Made by a program: the position numbers and the translations under genes. Positions 11,014 through 18,457 of a stretch of 23,312 nucleotides of DNA are shown piece by piece (the first letter of the stretch is position 1; each line of letters opens with the position of its first letter). Source of the DNA: JAXHUE01 sp034189655 (GTDB lineage: Bacteria; Chloroflexota; Dehalococcoidia; E44-bin15); NCBI GenBank assembly GCA_034189655.1, contig JAXHUE010000028.1:1-23312 (forward strand), written 5' to 3'. The notes beneath the pieces were generated by a model that saw only the letters and a list, made by a program, of their open reading frames with translations, had not been told where the DNA came from and searched no databases.

Positions 11014-12831
11014 ATGACACAGGGAGCAGAGCGGCTCACAGTGACCTTCAGCGACATCGCCGCCATGGGCGGGGTCTTCGCCCGCCACGATGGCGATGCC
11101 CTCTTCGCCGACTACGGCATCCCCGGCGAGGAGGCCGTCGTCTGCGTGGAGCGGGGGCGGCGGCGCCACCTGGTGGGCCGCCTGGAGGAGGTGCTCACCC
11201 CGTCGCCTCACCGCACGGAGCCGCGCTGTCCCCACTTCGGCACCTGCAGCGGCTGCCAGTGGCAGCACATAGACTACCCCTTTCAGCTTGCCTTGAAGAG
11301 GCGCCTGGTCGAGCGGCAGTTCCAGAAGAGGTCTATGGATGCCCCCGTGCTCGCCACGCTGCCCGCGGCCGAGACCTGGCACTACCGTAACCACGCCCGC
11401 TTCTCGGTGGACGCCGAGGGCCGCCTGGGGTTCATAAACCGCGAGAGCCGCGCCTTCGTGGCCGTCGACCACTGCTACCTGATGCACCCCTGGATAAACG
11501 GGACGCTGGCCCGGCTCCAGGGCCGCTGTCCCGGGGCCTACCAGGTGGCGATGCGCTACGGTGCCAACACCGGGAGCTACCTCATCCAGCCCAGGCTCGA
11601 CGTCACAGACATCGAGTCGGGGCAGCGCTCGTACCAGGAGGAGCTCCTGGGGCAGCGCTTCGATATCTCGGCGTCCTCGTTCTTCCAGGTGAACACCCCC
11701 CAGGCAGAGCACCTGGTGGAGGTGTTGCGCGACCGCATCGACCCTCAGGGCTCCGAGGTGGTGGTGGATGTCTACGCCGGCGTGGGCACCTTTGCCCTGC
11801 TCCTGGCCCCGGTGGTGGGGCGGGTGATCGCCGTCGAGGAGGCGGCCTCGGCGCTCAAGGATGCCCAGGCCAACATCGCCAGGGCGGGCGAGGTGGAGTT
11901 CGTCCATGGCAAGGCGGAGAACGTCCTGCCCCAGCTCTCCGTCGCCGCCGATGTCGCCATCCTGGACCCACCGCGGGTGGGCTGCCACCGCAGTGCCATC
12001 GCCGCCCTGCACCGGCTGGCCCCGCGCATGGTGCTCTACGTGTCCTGCGACCCGGCGGCGCTGGCCCGCGACGTGGAGGCGCTGTGCCAGGGCGGCTATC
12101 GCCTCGCCGCGGTGCAGCCGCTGGACATGTTCCCCCAGACCTACCACGTGGAGTGCGTGGCCCACCTGGTGAGGGGGGATATCTCGCCGCCGCTGGTGCT
12201 GGCGTCGGCATCGCCCAGGAGGCGGGAGTTGCTCTCCGCGCTGGGCCTGGCCTTCGATGTGGTCTCCCCCCCGGACGATGAGCACGCGCCATCCCCCGAC
12301 TCGCCGCAGCCCCAGGCCCTCGCCGAGGGGCGGGCCCAGGCCAAGGGGGAGTGGGCCTCGCGGTCACCGGGCCAGGCCGTGGTGGCCGCCGACACCGTCG
12401 TGGTGCACCGGGGGGATGTCCTGGGCAAGCCCAGGGACAGAGAAGAGGCCAGCGCGATGCTGGAGCGCTTGAAGGGGGAGCGACACACTGTCATCACCGG
12501 GGTCTACGTGGCCAACCCGGCCACCGGGGACACCCTGGTGGGCCACGAGGAGACCCAGGTGCACATGCGCCGCTACTCGGACGAGGAGGTGGCGCGCTAC
12601 ATCTCCTCCGGCGATCCCGACGACAAGGCCGGTGCCTACGGCATCCAGGACCCCTCGTTCCGGCCGGCGTCACACTGGGAGGGGTGCTATCTCAACGTGG
12701 TGGGGCTGCCCCTGTGCCGGCTGCGGCGCATGCTCGAGGCGGTCGGCGTGGCGGTGAGGGCGCGGCCCCTGTGGGCGCTGCCGGCGCCGTGCCACGAGTG
12801 CCCCCACAGGGAAGAGCTCACAGGCCCCTAG
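11014..12831 (+). CDS. Fusion: 23S rRNA/tRNA m5U methyltransferase (RumA/RlmD-type) + Maf nucleotide pyrophosphatase
   Basis: One uninterrupted 605-residue frame with two enzymes. Residues 1-385 are a TrmA/RumA-family SAM-dependent RNA uracil-C5 methyltransferase. It has an N-terminal TRAM-like domain (about 5-60) and 4Fe-4S cysteines 72, 78, 81 and 154, with spacing like E. coli RumA. The SAM site is VVDVYAGVGTF (250-260), followed by DPPRVGC (318-324), catalytic Cys345 in YVSCDP and Glu380. Residues about 393-580 are a Maf/YhdE-type domain, a house-cleaning pyrophosphatase of canonical or modified NTPs: LVLASASPRRRELL (394-407), AADTVV (458-463), GKPRD (471-475) and KAGAYGIQD (538-546). The linker is only about 5-8 residues. 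A Cys-rich tail (CHECPH, 593-598) ends the protein. No Shine-Dalgarno is seen before ATG 11014, which nevertheless fits the TRAM start. Confidence 0.93.
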   Translation: MTQGAERLTVTFSDIAAMGGVFARHDGDALFADYGIPGEEAVVCVERGRRRHLVGRLEEVLTPSPHRTEPRCPHFGTCSGCQWQHIDYPFQLALKRRLVERQFQKRSMDAPVLATLPAAETWHYRNHARFSVDAEGRLGFINRESRAFVAVDHCYLMHPWINGTLARLQGRCPGAYQVAMRYGANTGSYLIQPRLDVTDIESGQRSYQEELLGQRFDISASSFFQVNTPQAEHLVEVLRDRIDPQGSEVVVDVYAGVGTFALLLAPVVGRVIAVEEAASALKDAQANIARAGEVEFVHGKAENVLPQLSVAADVAILDPPRVGCHRSAIAALHRLAPRMVLYVSCDPAALARDVEALCQGGYRLAAVQPLDMFPQTYHVECVAHLVRGDISPPLVLASASPRRRELLSALGLAFDVVSPPDDEHAPSPDSPQPQALAEGRAQAKGEWASRSPGQAVVAADTVVVHRGDVLGKPRDREEASAMLERLKGERHTVITGVYVANPATGDTLVGHEETQVHMRRYSDEEVARYISSGDPDDKAGAYGIQDPSFRPASHWEGCYLNVVGLPLCRLRRMLEAVGVAVRARPLWALPAPCHECPHREELTGP

Positions 12832-12876
12832 GGCACCCGCCATCCGTAGCCTTTCGCGCCACCAGGCCCCCCCGCG

Positions 12877-14787
12877 CTACAGCCCCAGCTCCCTGATGGT
12901 CCGCGGCGACGGCGTGCCGCTCTCACGGTCCCAGCCCCTCTCCTCGTAGTAGTCGTCGAGGAGGTGCTCAATATCCGCCGCGCTGAGGACGGTGGTGCGG
13001 TAGTAGTCCACGAGCGGGTACTCCGCCCCCTCCCCTTTGAGGGGCACGAACCATGCCTGGGGTGGCCGGTCGTCCTTGCGGTCGAAGCCCACCCTGGCGT
13101 TCAACAGCTTGCTCACGTTCCACGCCCGCTCCGCCGCCTTCAGGAGCTCGGAGGGGGAGGTCTCGATGCCGCTCACGGCGGAGTAGAGCGCGGCGACGAG
13201 GTCGGCATCGAAGAAGCGGTTGATGTAGAGGCGATGGCAGCGGCCCAGGCAGTTGGAGAGGGAGTACCAGTCCTCGGTGTAGCGGGTGAGCCGGCCCGGG
13301 TGGAAGGAGGTGGGGCTGAAGATGCGCTCCATGGCCGGGCCGGGGATGCCGATGCGCTGTGCCTCGCGCAGCCACTGCGCAAGCGGCCGCCCCGGGTTGT
13401 ACGAGGGTGAGCCCAGGCTCCCCGGTATGCCCACGCAGCGGGCCGGGTTCACCATGTACTCGAACTCGTGAGTGCCCAGGCCCGTCATCCTGGGGTCGGT
13501 GAGCATATTGAAGCCCTTGATGTGGACGGCGTGCTCCTCGGCGCCCACCTGCCGCGCCGCTGACACGATGCCCTCGGCGAGGACATCGCCGAAGCCCTGG
13601 CGCAGGGCGGTCATCTCCAGGAGCCTCATGGTGGTAGCGAAGTCGTCCTCCAGGGCCACGCCGCCGGTGTCCTCCGGGGTGAGCATCCCCTGCTGGGAGA
13701 GGTAGACCATGAGGTCTCGCACCGCCTCGAAGCTGAAACGGCATATCCCGTACCTGTTTGCGGCGTCGAGGAAGCTCATCGAGCGGCGGAACTCCTCTTC
13801 GGCGCTCTCGGCGCCGTAGTCACCGCCGAGGCCGAAGTGGGTCACGTAGGTCACCATGCGGTTGCCCTCGCCCTCCCCGACGCGGCACACCTCCTTGTCT
13901 GCGAGGGGGCAGCTCGCACAGGCGAGCGCCTTCCGCGACCTCTGGTGCACCTCGCCGATGGCCTTGCCCGGCACGAGCTTGAGCTCGCTCCAGTTGTCGG
14001 AGAGCGTGGGCCGTATCGGTGCGGCACCGGCGGCGGTGTCGAACATGGCGCGGAGCCCGCCTTCGAGCAGGGTGGGCCGCAGGCGGTAGCCCATGATGTG
14101 CTCCATGAGCTCGTTGACCAGGCGCTCCAGCCTCACCCGGTGGGCCACGGTGGTGGCCCGCTCCCCCTGCACCGCTACGATGGCCTTTAAGTTCTTGGCC
14201 CCCATCACCGCGGGGAGGCCGCCGCTGCCCACGGTGCCCCCCTTATCGATGGCGGTCACCGATATCTTGACCAGGTTCTCCCCGGCCTGGCCTATGGGTA
14301 TCACGCTGCACGGCTCGTGGCGTCCCCTTAGCTCGTCGACGGTGTGGAAGCTGTCCTGTCCCCAGAGGTCGGCGGCGTCGTGGAGCTCGACACCGTCCTG
14401 GGCCAGCGTGAGGTATACCGGGCTGGGGGCACGCCCGCTCACCACCACGTAGTCGTAGCCCGCCGTCTTCAGCATGAGGCCGAAGCTGCCGCCGCCGCAC
14501 CCGGTGGTGAAGGCGCCGTTTAGCGGGAACTTGCTGGTCACTACCAGCTCCGCCGACCCGGGGATGATGGTGCCGGTGAAGGGGCCGGTGCCGATGATGA
14601 TGGCGTTCTCCGGGGCCAGGGGGTCGGTGTCGGGGGGGATCAGGTCGTAGGCCAGCCTGTTGGTGATCCCCCAGCCTCCGAGGAAGGCCTTCTGCAGCGC
14701 CGGGTCCAGGGGCTCGGAGCGGGCGCTGCCGCTTGAGAGGTCTACATACAGTACCGTGGCCGAGTGTCCCGGGGCATCCATCTCCAC
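12877..14787 (-). CDS. Aldehyde:ferredoxin oxidoreductase family protein (tungsten/molybdopterin)
   Basis: AOR-family enzyme, 636 residues. Family members oxidise aldehydes to acids with ferredoxin, using a tungsten bis-pyranopterin and one 4Fe-4S cluster. Family features: LGGWGITNRLAYDLIPP (36-52), the GPFTGT loop (68-73), TGCGGGSFG (95-103), GQAGENLVKIS (166-176) and the Cys pair C290-A-S-C293, with Cys301 next. The usual third-ligand spacing (CxxCxxxC) is lost here (CxxCx7C). The pterin/substrate motif DxxGLC reads N512-C-L-G-R-C517, so the usual Asp is Asn. It is therefore a divergent member with unproven substrate. GTG 14787 has GAGAGGGG 5 bases upstream; ATG 14781 is the alternative. 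It lies 113 bases downstream of the FMN oxidoreductase gene on the same strand and probably shares its transcript. It converges on the methyltransferase-Maf gene. Confidence 0.92.
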   Translation of the reverse strand: MEMDAPGHSATVLYVDLSSGSARSEPLDPALQKAFLGGWGITNRLAYDLIPPDTDPLAPENAIIIGTGPFTGTIIPGSAELVVTSKFPLNGAFTTGCGGGSFGLMLKTAGYDYVVVSGRAPSPVYLTLAQDGVELHDAADLWGQDSFHTVDELRGRHEPCSVIPIGQAGENLVKISVTAIDKGGTVGSGGLPAVMGAKNLKAIVAVQGERATTVAHRVRLERLVNELMEHIMGYRLRPTLLEGGLRAMFDTAAGAAPIRPTLSDNWSELKLVPGKAIGEVHQRSRKALACASCPLADKEVCRVGEGEGNRMVTYVTHFGLGGDYGAESAEEEFRRSMSFLDAANRYGICRFSFEAVRDLMVYLSQQGMLTPEDTGGVALEDDFATTMRLLEMTALRQGFGDVLAEGIVSAARQVGAEEHAVHIKGFNMLTDPRMTGLGTHEFEYMVNPARCVGIPGSLGSPSYNPGRPLAQWLREAQRIGIPGPAMERIFSPTSFHPGRLTRYTEDWYSLSNCLGRCHRLYINRFFDADLVAALYSAVSGIETSPSELLKAAERAWNVSKLLNARVGFDRKDDRPPQAWFVPLKGEGAEYPLVDYYRTTVLSAADIEHLLDDYYEERGWDRESGTPSPRTIRELGL

Positions 14788-14900
14788 GCTATCCCCTCTC
14801 TGCCGTACTACGAGCGAAATATGTACACGAGCGTCGTTGGAAATCGATATCGAACGCCGCGCGCGGGGCCCCTGGCCTTGCGAGCACGTGCGGCCGGTGG

Positions 14901-15869
14901 TCAGCGCTTCAAGCGGTTCAGGCGCTCCATGATGTCCCCGGCCCCCTGTATTATGCTGTCCACTACCTCTTTGACCGTGGGCAGGTCGTGGATGATGCCC
15001 ACCACCTGGCCGCAGGCGGTCATGCCGTGGGCCACGTCGCCCTGCTCCCAGGCCTCGCGGGCGGCAGCGCCGGCGATGAGCGGGATGAGGTCCTGCAGTG
15101 TGGCCCCCTGTCGCTCTTTCTCCAGCACCTCATCGACGGTCTCGTTGCGGAACACGCGAATGGGGTCCCCGATGGACCTCTGCGCCATGATGGTGGCGGT
15201 CTCAGGGGCCTGGACGAAGGTCTCCTTGAAGTTCTGGTGCAGGGGGCACTCCCTGGTCATCATGAAGCGAGTGCCCATGAGCACCCCCTCGGCACCGAGG
15301 GCGAGGCAGGCGATGAACCCCCTGGCGTCGCCGAAGCCGCCGCCGCCGATGACCGGGATGTCCACCGCGTCCACGGCCTGGGGCAGCAGCACCAGCGTGG
15401 TCACCTCCTCGGCGCTGGGGTGTCCGCCGCACTCGAAGCCCACGATCTCCGCCAGGTCGGCGCCGACGCGGGCGGCGGTGCGCACGTCCCTCACCCGGGC
15501 GCACTTGTGCATCAGGGTGACCCTCCCCTTCCGGAAGCGGTCCATGTAGGGCTCAGGGCTCCGCCCCGAGGTCTCCACGATCTTCACCCCCTCGCCGATG
15601 ACGACATCGATGTAGTCCTCGATGCCTATCGGCCGCAGCATGGGGAACAGGTTGATATTGACCGCGAAGGGCTTAGCGGTGAGCTCCTTGACCCTGGCGA
15701 TCTCGGCGGCCAGGTCCTCCTTGTTGTCGAACGTGGCCGATGCCAGGATACCCAGGGCCCCGGCGTTGGACACCGCTGCCACCAGCTCCGCCCGCGACAG
15801 TGCCTGCATCGTCCCCGCAATCAGGGGGTGCTCGATACCCAGCATCTCGGTTACCCTTGTTTGGAACAT
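14901..15869 (-). CDS. FMN-dependent nitronate monooxygenase / FabK-like oxidoreductase
   Basis: TIM-barrel flavoprotein of the nitronate monooxygenase (2-nitropropane dioxygenase)/FabK superfamily, 322 residues. Visible: the N-terminal HPLIAGTMQALSRAELVAAV (14-33) with SNAGALG after it, the FMN/substrate segment GFECGGHPS (144-152), and the phosphate-binding IPVIGGGGFGDARG (171-184) with GAEGVLMGTRF (192-202). These fix the family. They do not separate nitronate oxidation from enoyl-ACP reduction or other 2-enoate chemistry. ATG 15869 has GGGGG 6 bases upstream. It has its own promoter and precedes the AOR-family gene on the same strand, so a shared role in organic-acid or aldehyde metabolism is possible but unproven. 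Confidence 0.9.
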   Translation of the reverse strand: MFQTRVTEMLGIEHPLIAGTMQALSRAELVAAVSNAGALGILASATFDNKEDLAAEIARVKELTAKPFAVNINLFPMLRPIGIEDYIDVVIGEGVKIVETSGRSPEPYMDRFRKGRVTLMHKCARVRDVRTAARVGADLAEIVGFECGGHPSAEEVTTLVLLPQAVDAVDIPVIGGGGFGDARGFIACLALGAEGVLMGTRFMMTRECPLHQNFKETFVQAPETATIMAQRSIGDPIRVFRNETVDEVLEKERQGATLQDLIPLIAGAAAREAWEQGDVAHGMTACGQVVGIIHDLPTVKEVVDSIIQGAGDIMERLNRLKR

Positions 15870-15917
15870 CTCTTTCCCCCTTTAGAGTTCGTTGTGGGAT
15901 AGACGCCGCCACCTCGA

Positions 15918-15946
15918 AGGATACCAAGCACAGGGCATGGGGTCAA
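15918..15946 (-). promoter_or_regulatory. Promoter of the FMN oxidoreductase-AOR unit
   Basis: On the minus strand, -35 TTGACC (15946-15941), a 17-base spacer and -10 TATCCT (15923-15918). A transcript starting near 15911 would have a leader of about 42 bases before ATG 15869. The rest of the 189-base gap to the ABC permease stop holds GC-rich sequence and no gene. Confidence 0.5.
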
Positions 15947-16058
15947 GGGGGGCAGCTCCAGCCGCCCAGGCACCCCTGACCTGCCCCCAGTGACGGCGCC
16001 ACCTGCCCGGGCCGATCTTCGGGGGGCGGGGGCAGGCCTTCAAACCTCTCCAGGGAGG

Positions 16059-17276
16059 CTAGCCGCCTCTGAGGTTTTGTACGATAACGCCCCAGCCAGG
16101 TCTCTTCCCATACATGAGAAGGTAGACGCGGAACGCCCGTACCGCCAGGAGCATGACCCCGATGACAGATAACACCAGCACCACAATACTGACCGCTAGC
16201 TCCCACGCGGCGATATCGCTGACGCCGAGCCTCAGCATCGCTGACACCGGTGCCGTTACCGGGAAGATGGTCAGCACTTTCCATAGCGGGCTATCGGGGT
16301 ATATGAAAAGTATCGATGCCAACCACAGGGGTACAAAGGAGAAGAGCGTGTAGATCATGGCCAGCTGCTGTGCTTCACGAGCGTTGGGGCTGATGGCACC
16401 GACACCAACCGAGAGAGCGGCGAACAGCAAGTAGCCCAGGATGAAATAGACGATTCCCAGGACGATGAAGTTGGCCGGTATCTGTATCGTGCTGATGAAG
16501 CCGCCGAAAGAAGACGAGGCCAGCCTCAACAGGAGCGGTGCCGAGGCCAGCCAGATGACCACCTGCACCAGCCCGGTGGCGCCCAGACCCAGCACCTTGC
16601 CCACGAGTAGCTGCCGGACGGAGACCGACGAGAGCAGCACCTCGACGAGGCGACTCTCCTTTTCGTCCCCCAGCCCCTGTATCATGTAGGTGGACGACAT
16701 CGTCAGGGACAGGGCAAGCAGCAGGCTGAAGATCCCCGGTATGATGACGTTGCCGTACCCCCCCTGCTCCGTGGCCACCTCTCCGGTCTCGGTGAGCCTG
16801 GTCACCACCAGGTAGAGCGGGGCCTCTATCCGGTCCACCGTTTCGGAAGGCACCGTCTCCGATAGCAGATTGCTGGTGAGGAAGTTTTTAATGGCCGTGG
16901 CGATGGTGGGGGGTGTCTCGAACTCCTTCTTCAGCGTGTAACGGTCGATGGCCCCGGTCGCCATGTAGTCAGACGGGACGACGAAGTACTCGGAGACGTC
17001 ACCGCCTATCAAGGCGGCCGTCGCTTCATCACGGGTGTCGAAGCGGAGCAGCTCTATGTGTCCCTGGGTAGTATAGCCGTCAAACCCGCCGGCCTCATCG
17101 ACATAGCCTATGGTAGTCGTCTCCACCACGGGTGGCCCGCCGGTCGTCGCTATGAGCTGGAAGATGCCTATGGCCAGGAGGGCCAGGACGGGCACGGTGA
17201 GGGTCATCACGATGAACCCCGTCCTCTTTATGGCGTGCAGGAACTCGTGGCGGAATATCAGCAGCGTCTTACTCAT
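16059..17276 (-). CDS. ABC-2 type transporter permease (NatB-like)
   Basis: Inner-membrane permease, 405 residues, of the NatB/ABC-2 family (sodium or drug export in characterised relatives). One membrane segment near residues 20-43 (FIVMTLTVPVLALLAIGIFQ) is followed by an extracytoplasmic domain of about 150 residues. Several hydrophobic segments then run from about 180 to 390, with the cytoplasmic DEKESRLVEVLLSSV motif near 210 that is typical of NatB-type permeases. It starts 8 bases inside the ATPase gene (ATG 17276), with GGGGAG 6 bases upstream, so the pair is translationally coupled. The substrate cannot be told from sequence. AAACCTC/GAGGTTT (about 16042-16078) pairs around the stop and might form a 3' hairpin. 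Confidence 0.92.
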   Translation of the reverse strand: MSKTLLIFRHEFLHAIKRTGFIVMTLTVPVLALLAIGIFQLIATTGGPPVVETTTIGYVDEAGGFDGYTTQGHIELLRFDTRDEATAALIGGDVSEYFVVPSDYMATGAIDRYTLKKEFETPPTIATAIKNFLTSNLLSETVPSETVDRIEAPLYLVVTRLTETGEVATEQGGYGNVIIPGIFSLLLALSLTMSSTYMIQGLGDEKESRLVEVLLSSVSVRQLLVGKVLGLGATGLVQVVIWLASAPLLLRLASSSFGGFISTIQIPANFIVLGIVYFILGYLLFAALSVGVGAISPNAREAQQLAMIYTLFSFVPLWLASILFIYPDSPLWKVLTIFPVTAPVSAMLRLGVSDIAAWELAVSIVVLVLSVIGVMLLAVRAFRVYLLMYGKRPGWGVIVQNLRGG

Positions 17277-18165
17277 GGTTTCTCCCCACTTCCTTCAGGA
17301 ATATCTCGTTGAGTGAAGGAGTGGCCACCTCCAGACGGTTGATGGCGATGCCACGGCCCACCAGGTAGGTGAGGACTTGCTGCGGTGTTGTCTCGCCGTC
17401 CAGGACCAGCTCAACGTAACCCCTGCGAGTGCGCGTGCCGGTGACCCCAGGCACTTCCCCCAGCTCTCCCTCATAATCCAGGAGGAGCGAGTTCCCTCTA
17501 TACCTCGACTTGATCTCACGCAAGTCCCCGTAGAGGACGGCGTGCCCGTCGTGTATCATGAGGATACGGTCGCAGAGCTCTTCCACCTGGCTCATCTGGT
17601 GTGTGCTCAGGATTACGGCCTTGCCCTGGTCTCTCAAGCCGGCCAGCATCCCTTTCAGGAGCTCCGTATTCACCGGGTCGAGGCCAGAGAATGGTTCGTC
17701 CAGGATCACCAGTTGCGGGTCATGGATGACGGTAACGATGAACTGGATGATCTGTCCCATGCCCCGGCTCAGCTCTTCGATCTTCTTCTTTTTGCTGTCC
17801 AGCATGCCGGTACGCTCGAGCAGGTCGTCAGCCTTCTCCCTGGCCAGGTGCCCGTCCATGCCCTTGAGCGAGGCAAGATACACTATGGATTCGAGGACAC
17901 CCAGCTTCTTGTACAGCCCCCTCTCCTCGGGCATATAGCCAACCCTGTTCTTCGTCGCCTCGCTCAGCTTCTCGCCGATGATGGTCACCTCGCCTGAGTC
18001 CGGCTTGATGATGTCCATCATCATCCTGATGGTGGTGGTCTTGCCGGCACCATTGGGGCCGATGAGGCCGAACATCTCACCCTGGTCGACAGAGAATGAC
18101 AGGTCATCGACGGCAACCTTATCGGCGAAGGCCTTGACTATGTGGCTGGCTTCAACTGCACGCAT
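17269..18165 (-). CDS. ABC transporter ATP-binding protein (NatA-like)
   Basis: ATPase partner of the downstream NatB-like permease, 298 residues from ATG 18165. Walker A GPNGAGKTTT (36-45), signature LSRGMGQ (132-138), Walker B LVILDEPFSGLDP (152-164) and H-loop His189 (LSTHQ). LSRGM in place of LSGGQ is usual for the NatA/drug-exporter subgroup. The C-terminal about 80 residues form the extra domain of this subgroup. ATG 18165 is chosen over upstream in-frame starts because AGAGGTGA lies 7 bases before it and a -10 element lies between. Extension to 18270 would translate promoter and transposase-remnant DNA. It overlaps the permease by 8 bases. Confidence 0.93.
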   Translation of the reverse strand: MRAVEASHIVKAFADKVAVDDLSFSVDQGEMFGLIGPNGAGKTTTIRMMMDIIKPDSGEVTIIGEKLSEATKNRVGYMPEERGLYKKLGVLESIVYLASLKGMDGHLAREKADDLLERTGMLDSKKKKIEELSRGMGQIIQFIVTVIHDPQLVILDEPFSGLDPVNTELLKGMLAGLRDQGKAVILSTHQMSQVEELCDRILMIHDGHAVLYGDLREIKSRYRGNSLLLDYEGELGEVPGVTGTRTRRGYVELVLDGETTPQQVLTYLVGRGIAINRLEVATPSLNEIFLKEVGRNHE

Positions 18166-18192
18166 ATCAGGGTCACCTCTCAACAGTATCGT

Positions 18193-18202
18193 ATTATAGC
18201 AC
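18193..18202 (-). promoter_or_regulatory. Extended -10 promoter element of the ABC operon
   Basis: The minus strand reads GTGCTATAAT: a perfect TATAAT with the TGn extension. No good -35 is seen at the usual distance, where the DNA belongs to an IS remnant. The same 10-mer forms the larB -10. Transcription would start near 18186, about 20 bases before the ATG at 18165. Confidence 0.55.
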
Positions 18203-18204
18203 AT

Positions 18205-18310
18205 GCTGAGCCGGAGGCGGAGACACTGGTTGAGGGAAGGAGGAAGGAGTATAATCACATTCGACGGCACAGCTCTCTGGGGTTCCGGCCGCCGACTCTT
18301 GAGGCTATCC
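18205..18310 (+). mobile_element. C-terminal remnant of an IS3-type (integrase-core) transposase
   Basis: The plus strand encodes about 35 residues containing EYNHIRRHSSLGFRPPTLEA, the hallmark end of the integrase catalytic domain of IS3-family and related transposases (usual form YNxxRPHSSLGYRPP). The frame runs into the assembly gap, so the rest is missing, and no inverted repeat can be identified. The DDE residues lie outside the surviving part. Its 5' side meets the promoter of the ABC operon. A multi-copy IS would explain why the assembly broke here. Confidence 0.7.
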
Positions 18311-18410
18311 NNNNNNNNNNNNNNNNNNNNNNNNNNNNNNNNNNNNNNNNNNNNNNNNNNNNNNNNNNNNNNNNNNNNNNNNNNNNNNNNNNNNNNNNNN
18401 NNNNNNNNNN
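18311..18410. other. Assembly gap (100 N)
   Basis: Exactly 100 undetermined bases, the conventional filler for a scaffold gap of unknown length. Genes could be missing here. Neighbour arguments across it depend on the scaffolding. Confidence 0.98.
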
Positions 18411-18457
18411 CCCCTAGTCAAAGCGCTACGAAGAACGTATGACTTCAGCGTGAAGGT

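Noticed and set aside
10531..12285. A 584-codon minus-strand open frame opposite the end of cooS and the methyltransferase-Maf gene
   Set aside because: It is antisense to two well-supported genes, its protein is low-complexity His/Gly/Val-rich with no family motif, and such long antisense frames are expected in GC-rich coding DNA.
14733..15902. A 389-codon plus-strand open frame opposite the FMN oxidoreductase gene
   Set aside because: Antisense shadow of a gene with clear motifs and a ribosome-binding site. The predicted protein has no recognisable domain.
18163..18270. Upstream extension of the NatA-like ATPase to 18270
   Set aside because: The extra 35 residues would be encoded by the IS remnant and the -10 element. 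ATG 18165 has a proper ribosome-binding site and a normal ABC N terminus.
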